From assembly GCA_033720975.1 (NCBI GenBank), contig JAWWBL010000086.1, forward strand, positions 1-7,317: a DNA stretch of 7,317 nucleotides, written 5' to 3'. The first letter of the stretch is position 1. Every line of letters begins with the position of its first letter. Shown here one piece after another: positions 1-7,044 of this stretch. The stretch is from JAWWBL01 sp033720975. Its GTDB lineage: Bacteria > Actinomycetota > Acidimicrobiia > Spongiisociales > ZC4RG35. Both the position numbers and the translations under genes were made by a program. Below the pieces are notes generated by a model that was given only the letters and a program-made list of their open reading frames with translations, did not search any database and was not told the origin of the DNA.

Positions 1-826
1 CCCCGCCGGCGCCGATGCATTGGGCACCAAGGTGGAGATCAAGAACATGAACTCGTTCCGGTCTTTGGAGCGTGCGGTCGCCCACGAGATCGAAAGGCAG
101 ACGGCCGTCGTCGAGTCCGGGGGAGAGGTTGTCCAGGAGACACGGCATTGGGATGAAGACGCCGGGGTGACCCACGCCATGCGCACCAAGGAAGGCTCCT
201 CAGACTATCGGTACTTCGCGGAGCCGGACCTCACCCCGATGGTCATGGACCGGGCGTGGGTGGATGAGGTGGGTGCAAACCTTCCGGAGCTACCGGCCGA
301 GCGTCGGGGCCGATACGAGGAGATCGGCCTCGACCCGCCGCTGGCCGAAATCATGTCGTCCGCCCCTCCCGACTTGCGCCGGATCTTCGAAGACGCGGTC
401 GATGCGGGCGGCTCTCCTAGGTCAGCCGCCAACTGGGTCACTGGCGAGTTGACGGCTTGGGTGCGGAGGAACGAAGCGGGGCCCTCCCTGCCGCTCACCG
501 GAGACCAGCTCGCGGAGCTGGTTGCCATGGTCGACGATGGGAAGGTCTCCGCGTCGGCCGCCAAGGAGGTCCTCGAAGGCGTGTTGGCTGGAGAGGGATC
601 CCCGACGGCAGTTGCCGAGGCGCGCAATCTCACTCAGATATCGGACCGGTCGCAGATCGAGGATGCCGTCGACGGGGTGATTGCCGGGAATCCCGACGCC
701 GTCGAGTCGTTCCGAAGCGGCGAGGAGAAGGTGCTCGGCTTCCTCGTGGGCCAGGTGATGAGGGCGACCGGCGGCAAGGCCGACCCCAAGATCGTCAACC
801 AGGTGCTTCGTGACCGTTTCGGCTAG
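1..826 (+). CDS. gatB: Asp/Glu-tRNA(Asn/Gln) amidotransferase subunit B, 3' part
   Basis: Partial gene: the reading frame is open from base 2 to the TAG at 824-826, giving 274 residues of a family that usually has about 480, so roughly the first 200 are outside the window. GatB is the tRNA-binding and kinase subunit of the GatCAB complex, which amidates misacylated Glu-tRNA(Gln) or Asp-tRNA(Asn) in the cytoplasm. What is seen: the block GTKVEIKNMNSFRSLERA at residues 8-25 and RTKEGSSDYRYFAEPDL at about 61-77, both hallmarks of the GatB core, then a helical C-terminal half (about 125-274) matching the GatB/YqeY tRNA-binding domain, ending in a NPKIVNQVL-like tail (ADPKIVNQVL). The TTG at base 20 is internal, not a start. 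Normally gatB follows gatC and gatA, which would lie upstream. Its presence is consistent with indirect synthesis of Gln- or Asn-tRNA, but that is family knowledge. No frameshift or missing block is seen. Confidence 0.96.
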   Translation, partial: PAGADALGTKVEIKNMNSFRSLERAVAHEIERQTAVVESGGEVVQETRHWDEDAGVTHAMRTKEGSSDYRYFAEPDLTPMVMDRAWVDEVGANLPELPAERRGRYEEIGLDPPLAEIMSSAPPDLRRIFEDAVDAGGSPRSAANWVTGELTAWVRRNEAGPSLPLTGDQLAELVAMVDDGKVSASAAKEVLEGVLAGEGSPTAVAEARNLTQISDRSQIEDAVDGVIAGNPDAVESFRSGEEKVLGFLVGQVMRATGGKADPKIVNQVLRDRFG

Positions 827-851
827 CTGCTGGCATCGGCCCCGGTTGCCT

Positions 852-857
852 TAACCT
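852..857 (+). promoter_or_regulatory. Putative -10 box (TAACCT) of the tup operon, leaderless type
   Basis: TAACCT fits the TANNNT pattern of actinobacterial -10 elements and ends 6 bases before the ATG at 864, so transcription would begin at or next to the start codon. There is no Shine-Dalgarno-like purine run directly before the ATG, which agrees with a leaderless message. I see no convincing -35 in the short 37-base gap after gatB. Inference from spacing and from the same arrangement at other genes in the window. Confidence 0.42.
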
Positions 858-863
858 CACCTG

Positions 864-1562
864 ATGGAGTTTCTGGGAGGAGTCGTCTCAGACGCCCTGG
901 AGGCACTCGTCTCATTTGGCTCAGGGTTGGGTGAGGTCCTCGCTCTCACGCTTCTGGTGAGTCTCGTAGCCACGATCCTCGGGGTTGCCGTCGGCGTCCC
1001 GATTGGGATCTCGCTCGCTCTCGGGAGGTACCGGGGAAAGGGAGCCCTCGACCTGGTCGTCAGTGTCGGGATGGGCATCCCCCCGGTCCTGGTCGGGCTC
1101 TTTCTCCTTCTCCTAATTTGGAATGAGGGCCCCCTGGGCGGTATGGGCCTGGTCTTCACACCGGCGGCAATGGTCATCGCCCAGTTCCTGCTTGCCGTGC
1201 CCATTGCTGCAGGGGTGACGGCCGGGGCGGTGAAAGGGCTTCCGTCGTCTGCTCTGGAGCAGATCGAGGCCTTGAAGCTCGGGCGGTGGTTGAAAGCCAG
1301 GGTTGCCGTTGCAGAAGCCGGCGCCGGCGTGGCGGCCGCTTCCGCAGCCGCCTTCGGCAGGGTCATCTCGGAAGTCGGTGCCGTTCTGATTGTCGGGGGA
1401 AACATCCTCGGTGAGACGAGAGTTCTCACCACTCTCATCGTCCAGGAGAGCCGTCAGGCCCGGTTCGGCTCGGCCGTCGCAGCCGGTGTGGTCCTGCTGC
1501 TGCTCAGCCTGGCGGTGAACGTCGCTATTTCGCGTTGGGGCCACAGGCCGGTGAGCACGTGA
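864..1562 (+). CDS. tupB: Tungstate-type ABC transporter, permease subunit
   Basis: Integral membrane subunit of an oxyanion importer; it forms the channel that receives substrate from the binding protein and couples to the ATPase. The 232 residues match the usual TupB length. Hydrophobic segments are visible at about 24-55, 63-88, 101-122, 165-182 and 204-225. The cytoplasmic coupling loop (EAA-like) lies at about 130-150, beginning ALEQIEALKLG. The block GRVISEVGAVLIVGGNI (165-181) followed by TRVLTT (185-190) is the strongest family mark; it is typical of TupB-like permeases rather than ModB. ATG 864 is chosen because it gives a full-length protein and lies 6 bases after a -10-like TAACCT; no ribosome site is visible. 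The stop TGA overlaps the GTG start of the ATPase gene (GTGA), so the two are translationally linked. Transported ion (tungstate, molybdate or another oxyanion) cannot be fixed from the permease alone. Confidence 0.9.
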   Translation: MEFLGGVVSDALEALVSFGSGLGEVLALTLLVSLVATILGVAVGVPIGISLALGRYRGKGALDLVVSVGMGIPPVLVGLFLLLLIWNEGPLGGMGLVFTPAAMVIAQFLLAVPIAAGVTAGAVKGLPSSALEQIEALKLGRWLKARVAVAEAGAGVAAASAAAFGRVISEVGAVLIVGGNILGETRVLTTLIVQESRQARFGSAVAAGVVLLLLSLAVNVAISRWGHRPVST

Positions 1563-2530
1563 CAGTCCTCGATGTGAGGGTTCCTGACGACGGCTCGATC
1601 GTCGATGTCGAAGGGCTCGAGTTGGCTGAGGGAGCTACGACGGTCGTATTCGGCCCCAACGGCGCCGGCAAGACGACCCTCCTTCGTGAACTGGCAGGTA
1701 TCGGAGGTGATCCGATCATCGCCTGCCACTACCTGCCCCAGCGCCCTCACCTCTTCCGGGGTTCGGCGGGATGGAATCTGGGTCTCGGCTTGGATGCCGA
1801 GGAGGCGTCATGGGCCGCTCAAAAGGCGCGCCTGCTCGGGGTTGGCGAACTTCTGTCCAGCCCCTCCCGGCAACTCTCCGGAGGGGAGTCTCAGAGGCTG
1901 GCGCTGGCCCGGGCGCTAGCCAGCAAAGAGCCCTGGCTCCTGTTGGATGAGCCGTTGGCCGCCATCGACCACGCCGATCGTGACATGGTGCTCTCGGGGG
2001 TGTCTCAGGAGCTGACTGGCCGAAGCGCGGTCGTCGTCACCCACGATCTCGACGTCGCCGCGGCGCTTGGGGACCGCATTGCGCTCATGGAAGGAGGTCG
2101 GCTCCTCCAGCAGGGGCCGATCGACGTCGTCCTGGCGGGCCCGGCCTCTCTGGAAGTGGCGAGGATCCTCGGGGTCAAGAATCTGATCACCGGCATGGCC
2201 TCGAGACGAGGGAACATGAACTTCGTGAAGTCCGATGCAATCGAGGTCGCCGGAACCGGGGACGTCGAGGGCAGGGCGCGGGCGGTGTTCGCCGCCGAAG
2301 CGGTGACCATCCTGCCCCCTGGTGCTCCTGGAGGATCGGCGAGAAACCGATGGACCGGCACCGTCGCCGATCTCCGAGCGCTCGGCAGCCTGGTCGAAGT
2401 GGTAGTCGACGTGGGCCAACCGGTGGTGGCAGTGATCACTCCGGGCGCCTCGTCGGATCTCGAACTGACCGTGGGAGCGCGTGTCGATGTGGCCGTCAAG
2501 GCATCGGCCGTGGCGGTGATCCCGGCTTGA
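1559..2530 (+). CDS. tupC: Oxyanion (tungstate/molybdate-type) ABC transporter ATPase with C-terminal TOBE-like domain
   Basis: ATP-hydrolysing subunit that powers the importer, acting as a dimer on the cytoplasmic side of the permease. With the GTG start at 1559 it is 323 residues. Seen in order: Walker A GPNGAGKTT (32-40, Lys38), Q-loop Gln61 in YLPQRP, signature LSGGESQR (106-113), Walker B LLLDEP (127-132, Glu131), D-loop region to Asp137, and H-loop His162 in VVVTHD. All catalytic elements are intact. A C-terminal extension, about 263-323 (from NRWTGTVADL), is beta-rich with the GSLVEVVVDVG and LTVGARVDVAVKASAV pattern of TOBE/Mop domains, as in ModC and related ATPases, where it binds or senses the oxyanion. 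A TTG at 1535 would add eight residues, but GTG 1559 gives the classic 4-base overlap with the permease stop and the protein starts more naturally there. The gene ends in a TTGA overlap with the binding-protein gene. Confidence 0.9.
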   Translation: MTVLDVRVPDDGSIVDVEGLELAEGATTVVFGPNGAGKTTLLRELAGIGGDPIIACHYLPQRPHLFRGSAGWNLGLGLDAEEASWAAQKARLLGVGELLSSPSRQLSGGESQRLALARALASKEPWLLLDEPLAAIDHADRDMVLSGVSQELTGRSAVVVTHDLDVAAALGDRIALMEGGRLLQQGPIDVVLAGPASLEVARILGVKNLITGMASRRGNMNFVKSDAIEVAGTGDVEGRARAVFAAEAVTILPPGAPGGSARNRWTGTVADLRALGSLVEVVVDVGQPVVAVITPGASSDLELTVGARVDVAVKASAVAVIPA

Positions 2531-3327
2531 GGCTGGGCGCTTTACTTTCCCTGTCCATCCTGGTGCTCAGTGCGTCCTGCTCCTCCGGGGAGACCCGTCT
2601 CGTCGTAGCTGCGGGGACAACGGTGGTCGACTCGGGGTTCATCGATCATGTTGCCGACGCCTATGAGCAGGCCCATCCTGGTGTGCGCATCTCAGTGGTG
2701 GCCGAGCCGACCCGCCTGGCCCTGGAACTCGGTCGGGAGGGAGCCGCTGATGTGACTCTCACCCATGCCCCCCTCCAGGAGCAGGCGTTCGTGGACGAAG
2801 GCGGAGCGGTGGCGGTGCGGGAGGTCTTCAGCTCGCGGTTCATTCTCGCCGGGCCCCCATCCCTCGAAGGTTCCTTTGCTGGTTTCGAACTCCCGGAAGT
2901 CCTACGCGAAGTGGCGGCGTCTGGAATCCGTTTCGTAAGCAGGGGCGATGGGTCCGGCACCCACGACAAGGAGTGGCAGAACTGGATCGAAGCCGGTATC
3001 GATCCCAGGTTCGACGACTGGTATCTGGAGACGGGCCAAGGGATGGGCCCGACCCTGCTGGTGGCAGACCAGAGGGAGGCTCTGGTTCTGGTTGAGATCG
3101 GCGCCTGGATCGCGGCCAGCGACTCGCTGGCACTGGTGGACATGCAGCTCGACCCGGGTGCCCTGGACAACCCCTACACGGCAATGGCCATGTCGTCGTC
3201 GAAGCACCAGGCGGCAGCCCTCGACTTCGTCGAGTGGCTCGTGTCGCCGGAGGGCCGGCTGGCTATCAGCCGCGCCAATGAGGACCTCTTCGGCGCAATC
3301 ATCTATGCGCCGGCAACTGGGGGTTAG
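2527..3327 (+). CDS. tupA: Tungstate-type ABC transporter substrate-binding lipoprotein
   Basis: Extracytoplasmic receptor that would capture the oxyanion and hand it to the permease. From TTG 2527 it has 266 residues: a short hydrophobic signal (3-17) ending in LSASC, with Cys18 as the likely lipidated residue; the -3 Ser is weaker than the usual Leu. The mature part has the TupA/PBP-like pattern: LVVAAGTTVVDSG (25-37), SRGDGSGTHDKEW (138-150), and Y166 followed by GQGMGPTLL (170-178). The TTG is chosen because the frame upstream lies inside the ATPase gene with no signal peptide and because TTG overlaps its TGA stop by the same 4-base geometry as the previous junction; GTG/ATG alternatives before the signal do not exist. 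Two motifs differ from what I recall of TupA: the N-terminal TTTS is GTTV here, and the tDRgT-like block after the GMG loop reads VEIGAWIA. The ligand may therefore be tungstate, molybdate or something else. Confidence 0.85.
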   Translation: MRLGALLSLSILVLSASCSSGETRLVVAAGTTVVDSGFIDHVADAYEQAHPGVRISVVAEPTRLALELGREGAADVTLTHAPLQEQAFVDEGGAVAVREVFSSRFILAGPPSLEGSFAGFELPEVLREVAASGIRFVSRGDGSGTHDKEWQNWIEAGIDPRFDDWYLETGQGMGPTLLVADQREALVLVEIGAWIAASDSLALVDMQLDPGALDNPYTAMAMSSSKHQAAALDFVEWLVSPEGRLAISRANEDLFGAIIYAPATGG

Positions 3328-3330
3328 GTT
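3325..3330 (+). promoter_or_regulatory. Putative -10 box (TAGGTT) of pyk overlapping the tupA stop codon
   Basis: TAGGTT fits TANNNT, and its first three bases are the tupA stop codon. Seven bases separate it from the pyk ATG at 3338, again the spacing expected for a message beginning at the start codon. An alternative reading is that GGTTAGG is a weak ribosome site and pyk is simply read from the tup transcript; the two are not exclusive. Confidence 0.35.
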
Positions 3331-3337
3331 CACGATC

Positions 3338-4762
3338 ATGCAACGCCAGACGAAGGTCATCGCCACGCTGGGCCCGGCCGTAGCGAGCCAGGAGGCCGTC
3401 ACTGAATTGGTCGAGGCGGGCATGGACGTGGCTCGTCTCAACTTCAGCCACGGCGACCACGACTTCCACCGCGAGCTCTTCTCCTGGGTGAGGGCGGCGT
3501 CCTCCTCGACTGGGCGGACCGTTGCCATCATGCAGGACATCCAGGGCCCAAAGCTGCGATTGGGGAAGATCCGGAACGCGTCGAGGGTGCTCGAGCGTGG
3601 CACCGAGGTCCGCCTCACCCCTGGTGGGGAGGCGGCCGATACCGATACCATCCCGGTTGTCTACGAAGCACTTCTCGAGGACGTAGAACCAGGACATCGC
3701 GTCATCCTCGCCGACGGCATGGCCACTCTCGAGGTGTTGGAGACTGTGGACGGCGTTCTTCGGGCGGTGGTGACTGCCCCGGGCCCCATCGCCGACAAGT
3801 GTGGGGTCGCCTTCCCCGACAGCATCCTGTCGGTGCAGAGTGTCACGCCAAAAGACGTCGATGACCTCGCCTTCGGAAAAGACCTCGGTGTCGACTACGT
3901 CGCGGCTTCTTTCGTCCGCAGCGCAGAGGACGTGAAAGCGGTGGCGGCGCTCGTCGAAGCGCCCGTCATCGCCAAGATCGAGCTTGCCCAGGCATTGGCG
4001 AATCTCGACGAGATCCTCACGGCATCGTTTGGGGTGATGGTGGCAAGGGGTGATCTCGGAGTTCAGCTTCCTCTGGAGAGAATCCCTCTGATCCAATCAG
4101 ACATCTTGCATCGTGCCAACAGGGCGGGCCGCATCTCGGTCACGGCGACCGAGATGCTGGAGTCGATGACGAGAAGCGCTCGCCCCACCCGGGCCGAGGT
4201 CACGGACGTGGCAAATGCGGTCATGGCAGGCACGGACGCGGTCATGCTCTCGGGCGAGACCGCGATCGGTGATTACCCGGTTCAGGCCGTGGCGGCAATG
4301 GCGAAAATCTGTCGCACCGTGGAGCAGGGCACCTTGTCCGAGCGCGCTGCCGTTCCCTTCGTCGGTGACGAGAACCACGTGGCGTCGGCGGTGGCGCAGG
4401 CCGCGACACAGATCGCCCTCAACGTCGGAGCAAGGACCATCGTTGCCTTCACCGAGTCCGGGAGCACCGCCAGGCTGATCTCGAAATACCGGCCCACCCA
4501 GCGAATCGTCGCTTTCACTCCCAACGAGGTGACCCTCCGGCGTCTGGCCCTCTACTGGGGCGTTCATCCGCACAGCTTCGAGCGGAAGGTCTACACCGAC
4601 GACGAAATCGCCTCGGCTGCCTCGATGTTGGCGAAGGAGGGGCTGGCTGACGAAGGCGAGACCATTGTGATGGTTGCCGGTGTTCCTCCCAACTTCCAGG
4701 CATCGACCAACCTGGTCAAAGTCCATCGAATAGGAGAGGAGGCTGGTGGCCTCGGAGGCTGA
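3338..4762 (+). CDS. pyk: Pyruvate kinase
   Basis: Glycolytic enzyme transferring phosphate from phosphoenolpyruvate to ADP, giving pyruvate and ATP; cytoplasmic, usually a tetramer needing Mg2+ and often K+. The 474 residues are the usual bacterial length. Visible marks: TKVIATLGPA (5-14), RLNFSHG with Arg33, Asn35, Ser37 and His38 (33-39), MQDIQGPKLRLG (about 65-76), the small B domain (about 75-165), then AKIE with catalytic Lys213 and metal ligand Glu215, ARGDLG with Asp239, TATEMLESM with Thr271, and PTRAEVTDVANAVMAGTDAVMLSGETA. The C-terminal effector-type domain contains FTESGSTARLISKYRP. ATG 3338 is chosen because the standard N-terminus begins there; the frame is open far upstream only as a shadow of tupA. 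Small departures: TATEML in place of the common TATQML, Phe231 where a DG pair is usual before VMVARGDLG, and Gln for Glu right after it. None removes a known catalytic residue. It starts 10 bases after tupA. Confidence 0.97.
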   Translation: MQRQTKVIATLGPAVASQEAVTELVEAGMDVARLNFSHGDHDFHRELFSWVRAASSSTGRTVAIMQDIQGPKLRLGKIRNASRVLERGTEVRLTPGGEAADTDTIPVVYEALLEDVEPGHRVILADGMATLEVLETVDGVLRAVVTAPGPIADKCGVAFPDSILSVQSVTPKDVDDLAFGKDLGVDYVAASFVRSAEDVKAVAALVEAPVIAKIELAQALANLDEILTASFGVMVARGDLGVQLPLERIPLIQSDILHRANRAGRISVTATEMLESMTRSARPTRAEVTDVANAVMAGTDAVMLSGETAIGDYPVQAVAAMAKICRTVEQGTLSERAAVPFVGDENHVASAVAQAATQIALNVGARTIVAFTESGSTARLISKYRPTQRIVAFTPNEVTLRRLALYWGVHPHSFERKVYTDDEIASAASMLAKEGLADEGETIVMVAGVPPNFQASTNLVKVHRIGEEAGGLGG

Positions 4763-4795
4763 GATCCGCGCCTAGAGGAGAACCAGCAGTCTGGG

Positions 4796-4801
4796 TACCA
4801 T
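4796..4801 (+). promoter_or_regulatory. Putative -10 box (TACCAT), leaderless type
   Basis: TACCAT matches TANNNT and ends 6 bases before the ATG at 4808. The only purine-rich run upstream (GAGGAG at 4775-4780) is about 27 bases from the ATG, too far to act as a ribosome site, which favours a message starting at the ATG. The surrounding CTGGGTACCATCG also occurs before the minus-strand VanW gene. No clear -35 is seen. Confidence 0.45.
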
Positions 4802-4807
4802 CGTCCC

Positions 4808-5107
4808 ATGGGTCAGAACGTCGAGATCAAGAGCTCGGTGGCGGTTGGCGATGTCCTCATAATCGACACCGACCGCAGCTTCACCGGACAGGACGGCGAG
4901 GCCGTGAGGCCCGGCCAGAAGGGCGCGGGCGTGCCCGGGATGCTCGCCGATCGGCTGTTTGCGCTCGGTCTCGGCATCGACCACGTCTACGTGCTTCAGA
5001 ACACCGTGACCGTCCGGCGGCCCGGCGGGTGGGGTGACCAGGCCGCCGAGGAGGTGGCGAAGGCCACCCATTCCTTTCTCAGGTACTACGACGACGAGGA
5101 GGAGTAG
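4808..5107 (+). CDS. Small protein resembling the Nfu/NifU N-terminal domain
   Basis: A 99-residue cytoplasmic protein with no signal or membrane segment. The order of elements resembles the Nfu/NifU N-terminal scaffold domain: an early strand VLIIDTDRSFTGQDGEA (16-32), a linker with GVPG, a helix LADRLFAL (46-53), a strand DHVYVLQNTVTVRR (58-71), a Trp (Trp75) and a final helix (77-92), followed by an acidic tail YYDDEEE. Small actinobacterial proteins annotated as NifU N-terminal domain-containing have the same DR-x-x-TG core. The CxxC iron-sulfur-binding domain of true Nfu proteins is absent, so an iron-sulfur scaffold role cannot be claimed; function is unknown. ATG 4808 is supported by the -10-like TACCAT 6 bases upstream and by the conserved-looking N-terminus. 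It lies 45 bases after pyk and converges with the VanW gene. The CDS is secure by codon pattern and placement; the family is a moderate-confidence pattern match. Confidence 0.75.
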   Translation: MGQNVEIKSSVAVGDVLIIDTDRSFTGQDGEAVRPGQKGAGVPGMLADRLFALGLGIDHVYVLQNTVTVRRPGGWGDQAAEEVAKATHSFLRYYDDEEE

Positions 5108-5122
5108 GAGGGACTCTCAGGA
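5108..5122. other. 15-base gap between convergent stop codons
   Basis: The stop codons of the Nfu_N-like gene and the minus-strand VanW gene are only 15 bases apart. I see no hairpin plus T-run of an intrinsic terminator here or just inside either gene, so termination is either Rho-dependent or the messages overlap. Confidence 0.6.
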
Positions 5123-7006
5123 CTACGAGCTTGTCGTCGACGGAACCGTGGTGGTCGTCGGGCAGGGCTCTTCGGAGTCCGGCATCATGCAGGGATGGAC
5201 CTCGATGACCGCGAACGTCGGCGCGTAACGAACGACCCACTGAAGCTCCTCGATCAGGTCCCTGCCTCCGATCAGGATGCGTCGGGTCACCGTCACGCTC
5301 CACCCCTGACGCTCGCTCTGTAGCTCGTTCATCTCGTCGATTTCCAACTCTGGGTTCGGGACGTAGGTCGGTTCCGGTGGGTCGGTTCGGGCATATCGGC
5401 CGGAGACCGCTCCCTCGACATGCCAGGCGTCGGGGCCCCCTTCCGCCACGACGTCGATGATCGTCCGTCCACTGCGCTGCTCGCCCTTGACCACTCGCCC
5501 GTCGTTGTCGCCGAAGAAGCGCACTGTTATCGAGGTCGAGGTGTACTGGGTGTCGATCAGGATCGCGCTCTCCCGGTTGTTGGTGAAGACGAGATCCGGG
5601 GTTCTCCAGTTGATGGTTGCTTCGATGCCTTCCGGGTAGCGGCTGAAGTAATACGAGTGAGCGCTGTGCTCGTCGTCCTGATAGCCACCCCAGAAGACTG
5701 CGTTGTAGAACGTCGTGGCGAACTGGCTGACACCGCCTCCGATGGTGTCGACCAATTGCCCCGCGACGATGGTGCCTGCAGGTAGATAGCCCTTCTCCTC
5801 GGTCCGCTGCCCAACGAACTGGTTGAGGCTCAGCTGCTCACCAGGAAGCACGATCGCCAGGTCTATTGCGTCGGCGAAAGTCTGGATGTTGCGAACCCTG
5901 TTCTCACAGCACGAGTGGTAGGTCGTGAACGACGAAACGAGATGATTGACCTGGAGGCTTTCGAGGTATTCCGTCGTTATCTCCGGATCGGCGTCCTCTA
6001 CGAGGGGGAGCTGTCCGATTCTGTCAGTGGTGAGCCCGGCCTGATAGAGGCGTGTCGCGGTCTCTTCTTCGTCGATGCGAGTTCCCTTCAGGCCCGGCTT
6101 GATGAAGATGTCGTCACCCTCGATTACGAACTCGGCGTCGACCGGCTCGGCTTCGAATCTCTCCCTGACGGGCTGAAGGTACGTGTCGATGACGACAGGG
6201 TCGAAGAAGTTGACGATCTGTGGCGATGCCTCGGCGATGGTCCGGGACCTGAAGGCTTCGGCGAGTTGGGTCGGTGAGAACGTGATCGAATCGCCGTCGA
6301 ACAGCATCTCGATCGGTGCCCCGATCAGCTGGTTGGCCTCGGCGAGCGCGGCATCGACGTCCGCGTCGGTCAACCTTGGAACGATCTCAGCGGTCGGAAG
6401 AGCTGCAGTCTCAGGCGTCTCGGCGAGAAGCTCACGCTCCACGATGTCCGCCGCCGGCCCACGATCGATGCCCAAGCCGGGTTTGGGGTAGACCGCCACG
6501 AGCACCCCGTCCTCCATCTCGACCGAGCCCAAGCTCGCCGGCTGGGCGATTACCTCCCGCTCCCAGCGTTGAAAGACCTCCCTCAGGGCCTCCTCATCTG
6601 CGCCACCCGCCAAGGGCAGCTCCTGAGTCGAGAAGATGTTTCTCAGCCAGAAGAGGAACTGGTGTGCGGCGTTGCCCTGGCGTCCGACGCTCATCGCAGC
6701 GTCGGCGACGGCTTCCTCGTCGGCGTCGAACCCCGCCTCTGCCGGCTGCAGCGTGACGAGGGCCCCTTCGATGGTGAAGGTGACGGTGCGGTTTCGGTGC
6801 CGATCTTCGACTCCGACCAACTCACTCAGCGCCTGGTCTCTGGTGAGGCCGCCGAGGGGGGTTCCCGAGACCGCGACCCTGCCCATCACCTCGTCCTGGG
6901 AGGCCCATCTCGTCAAGCCGTAGGCCGCAATGAGCAGCACGAAAAGAGCGGCCACGACGATCACGGACGCGAGGAGGGGGTGGATTCGCGAGAAGATGGC
7001 TTTCAT
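5123..7006 (-). CDS. VanW-family membrane-anchored protein with peptidoglycan-binding-like repeats
   Basis: Likely cell-envelope protein of 627 residues, unknown exact activity; the VanW name comes from the vanB vancomycin-resistance cluster and does not by itself imply resistance. Seen: a short basic N-terminus, one membrane segment at about 11-31, then an extracytoplasmic part. Residues about 40-350 contain two repeats of the YoaR/PG_binding_4 type (for example VSGTPLGGLTRDQAL and a later KPGLKGTRIDEEETATRL). The VanW domain spans about 360-490: FTTYHSCCENRVRNI (360-374, Cys366-Cys367), PGEQLSLNQFVGQRT, GGGVSQFATTFYNAV with Ser427, HS-x-YYFSRYPEG and DLVFTNN. A C-terminal region with a PNPEL-type linker and WVVRYAPT...VHPC precedes a Thr/Ser-rich tail (TTTTVPSTTSS). 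ATG at 7006 is chosen because the basic-hydrophobic anchor begins right there; the longer open frame to 7282 runs antisense through the divergent gene. No clear ribosome site. Confidence 0.9.
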   Translation of the reverse strand: MKAIFSRIHPLLASVIVVAALFVLLIAAYGLTRWASQDEVMGRVAVSGTPLGGLTRDQALSELVGVEDRHRNRTVTFTIEGALVTLQPAEAGFDADEEAVADAAMSVGRQGNAAHQFLFWLRNIFSTQELPLAGGADEEALREVFQRWEREVIAQPASLGSVEMEDGVLVAVYPKPGLGIDRGPAADIVERELLAETPETAALPTAEIVPRLTDADVDAALAEANQLIGAPIEMLFDGDSITFSPTQLAEAFRSRTIAEASPQIVNFFDPVVIDTYLQPVRERFEAEPVDAEFVIEGDDIFIKPGLKGTRIDEEETATRLYQAGLTTDRIGQLPLVEDADPEITTEYLESLQVNHLVSSFTTYHSCCENRVRNIQTFADAIDLAIVLPGEQLSLNQFVGQRTEEKGYLPAGTIVAGQLVDTIGGGVSQFATTFYNAVFWGGYQDDEHSAHSYYFSRYPEGIEATINWRTPDLVFTNNRESAILIDTQYTSTSITVRFFGDNDGRVVKGEQRSGRTIIDVVAEGGPDAWHVEGAVSGRYARTDPPEPTYVPNPELEIDEMNELQSERQGWSVTVTRRILIGGRDLIEELQWVVRYAPTFAVIEVHPCMMPDSEEPCPTTTTVPSTTSS

Positions 7007-7044
7007 ATGAGGGGCCGCAGCGGTGGCCTGTCCCTGGTCGAGCG

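Noticed and set aside
2350..2526. Upstream extension of the tupA reading frame by 59 codons
   Set aside because: It lies entirely inside the TOBE-coding part of the ATPase gene in another frame and would bury the lipoprotein signal; TTG 2527 gives a normal signal peptide.
2902..4726. Long minus-strand open frames opposite tupA and pyk (up to 265 codons)
   Set aside because: Low-complexity, Arg/His/Gly-rich translations typical of antisense shadows in GC-rich genes; the plus-strand products are unmistakable.
4731..4765. Small hairpins at the end of pyk (GAGGC-TGGTG-GCCTC and GCCTCGGAGGC)
   Set aside because: The first stem is only 5 bases and within coding sequence, the second has an impossible 1-base loop, and no T-run follows; not a credible terminator.
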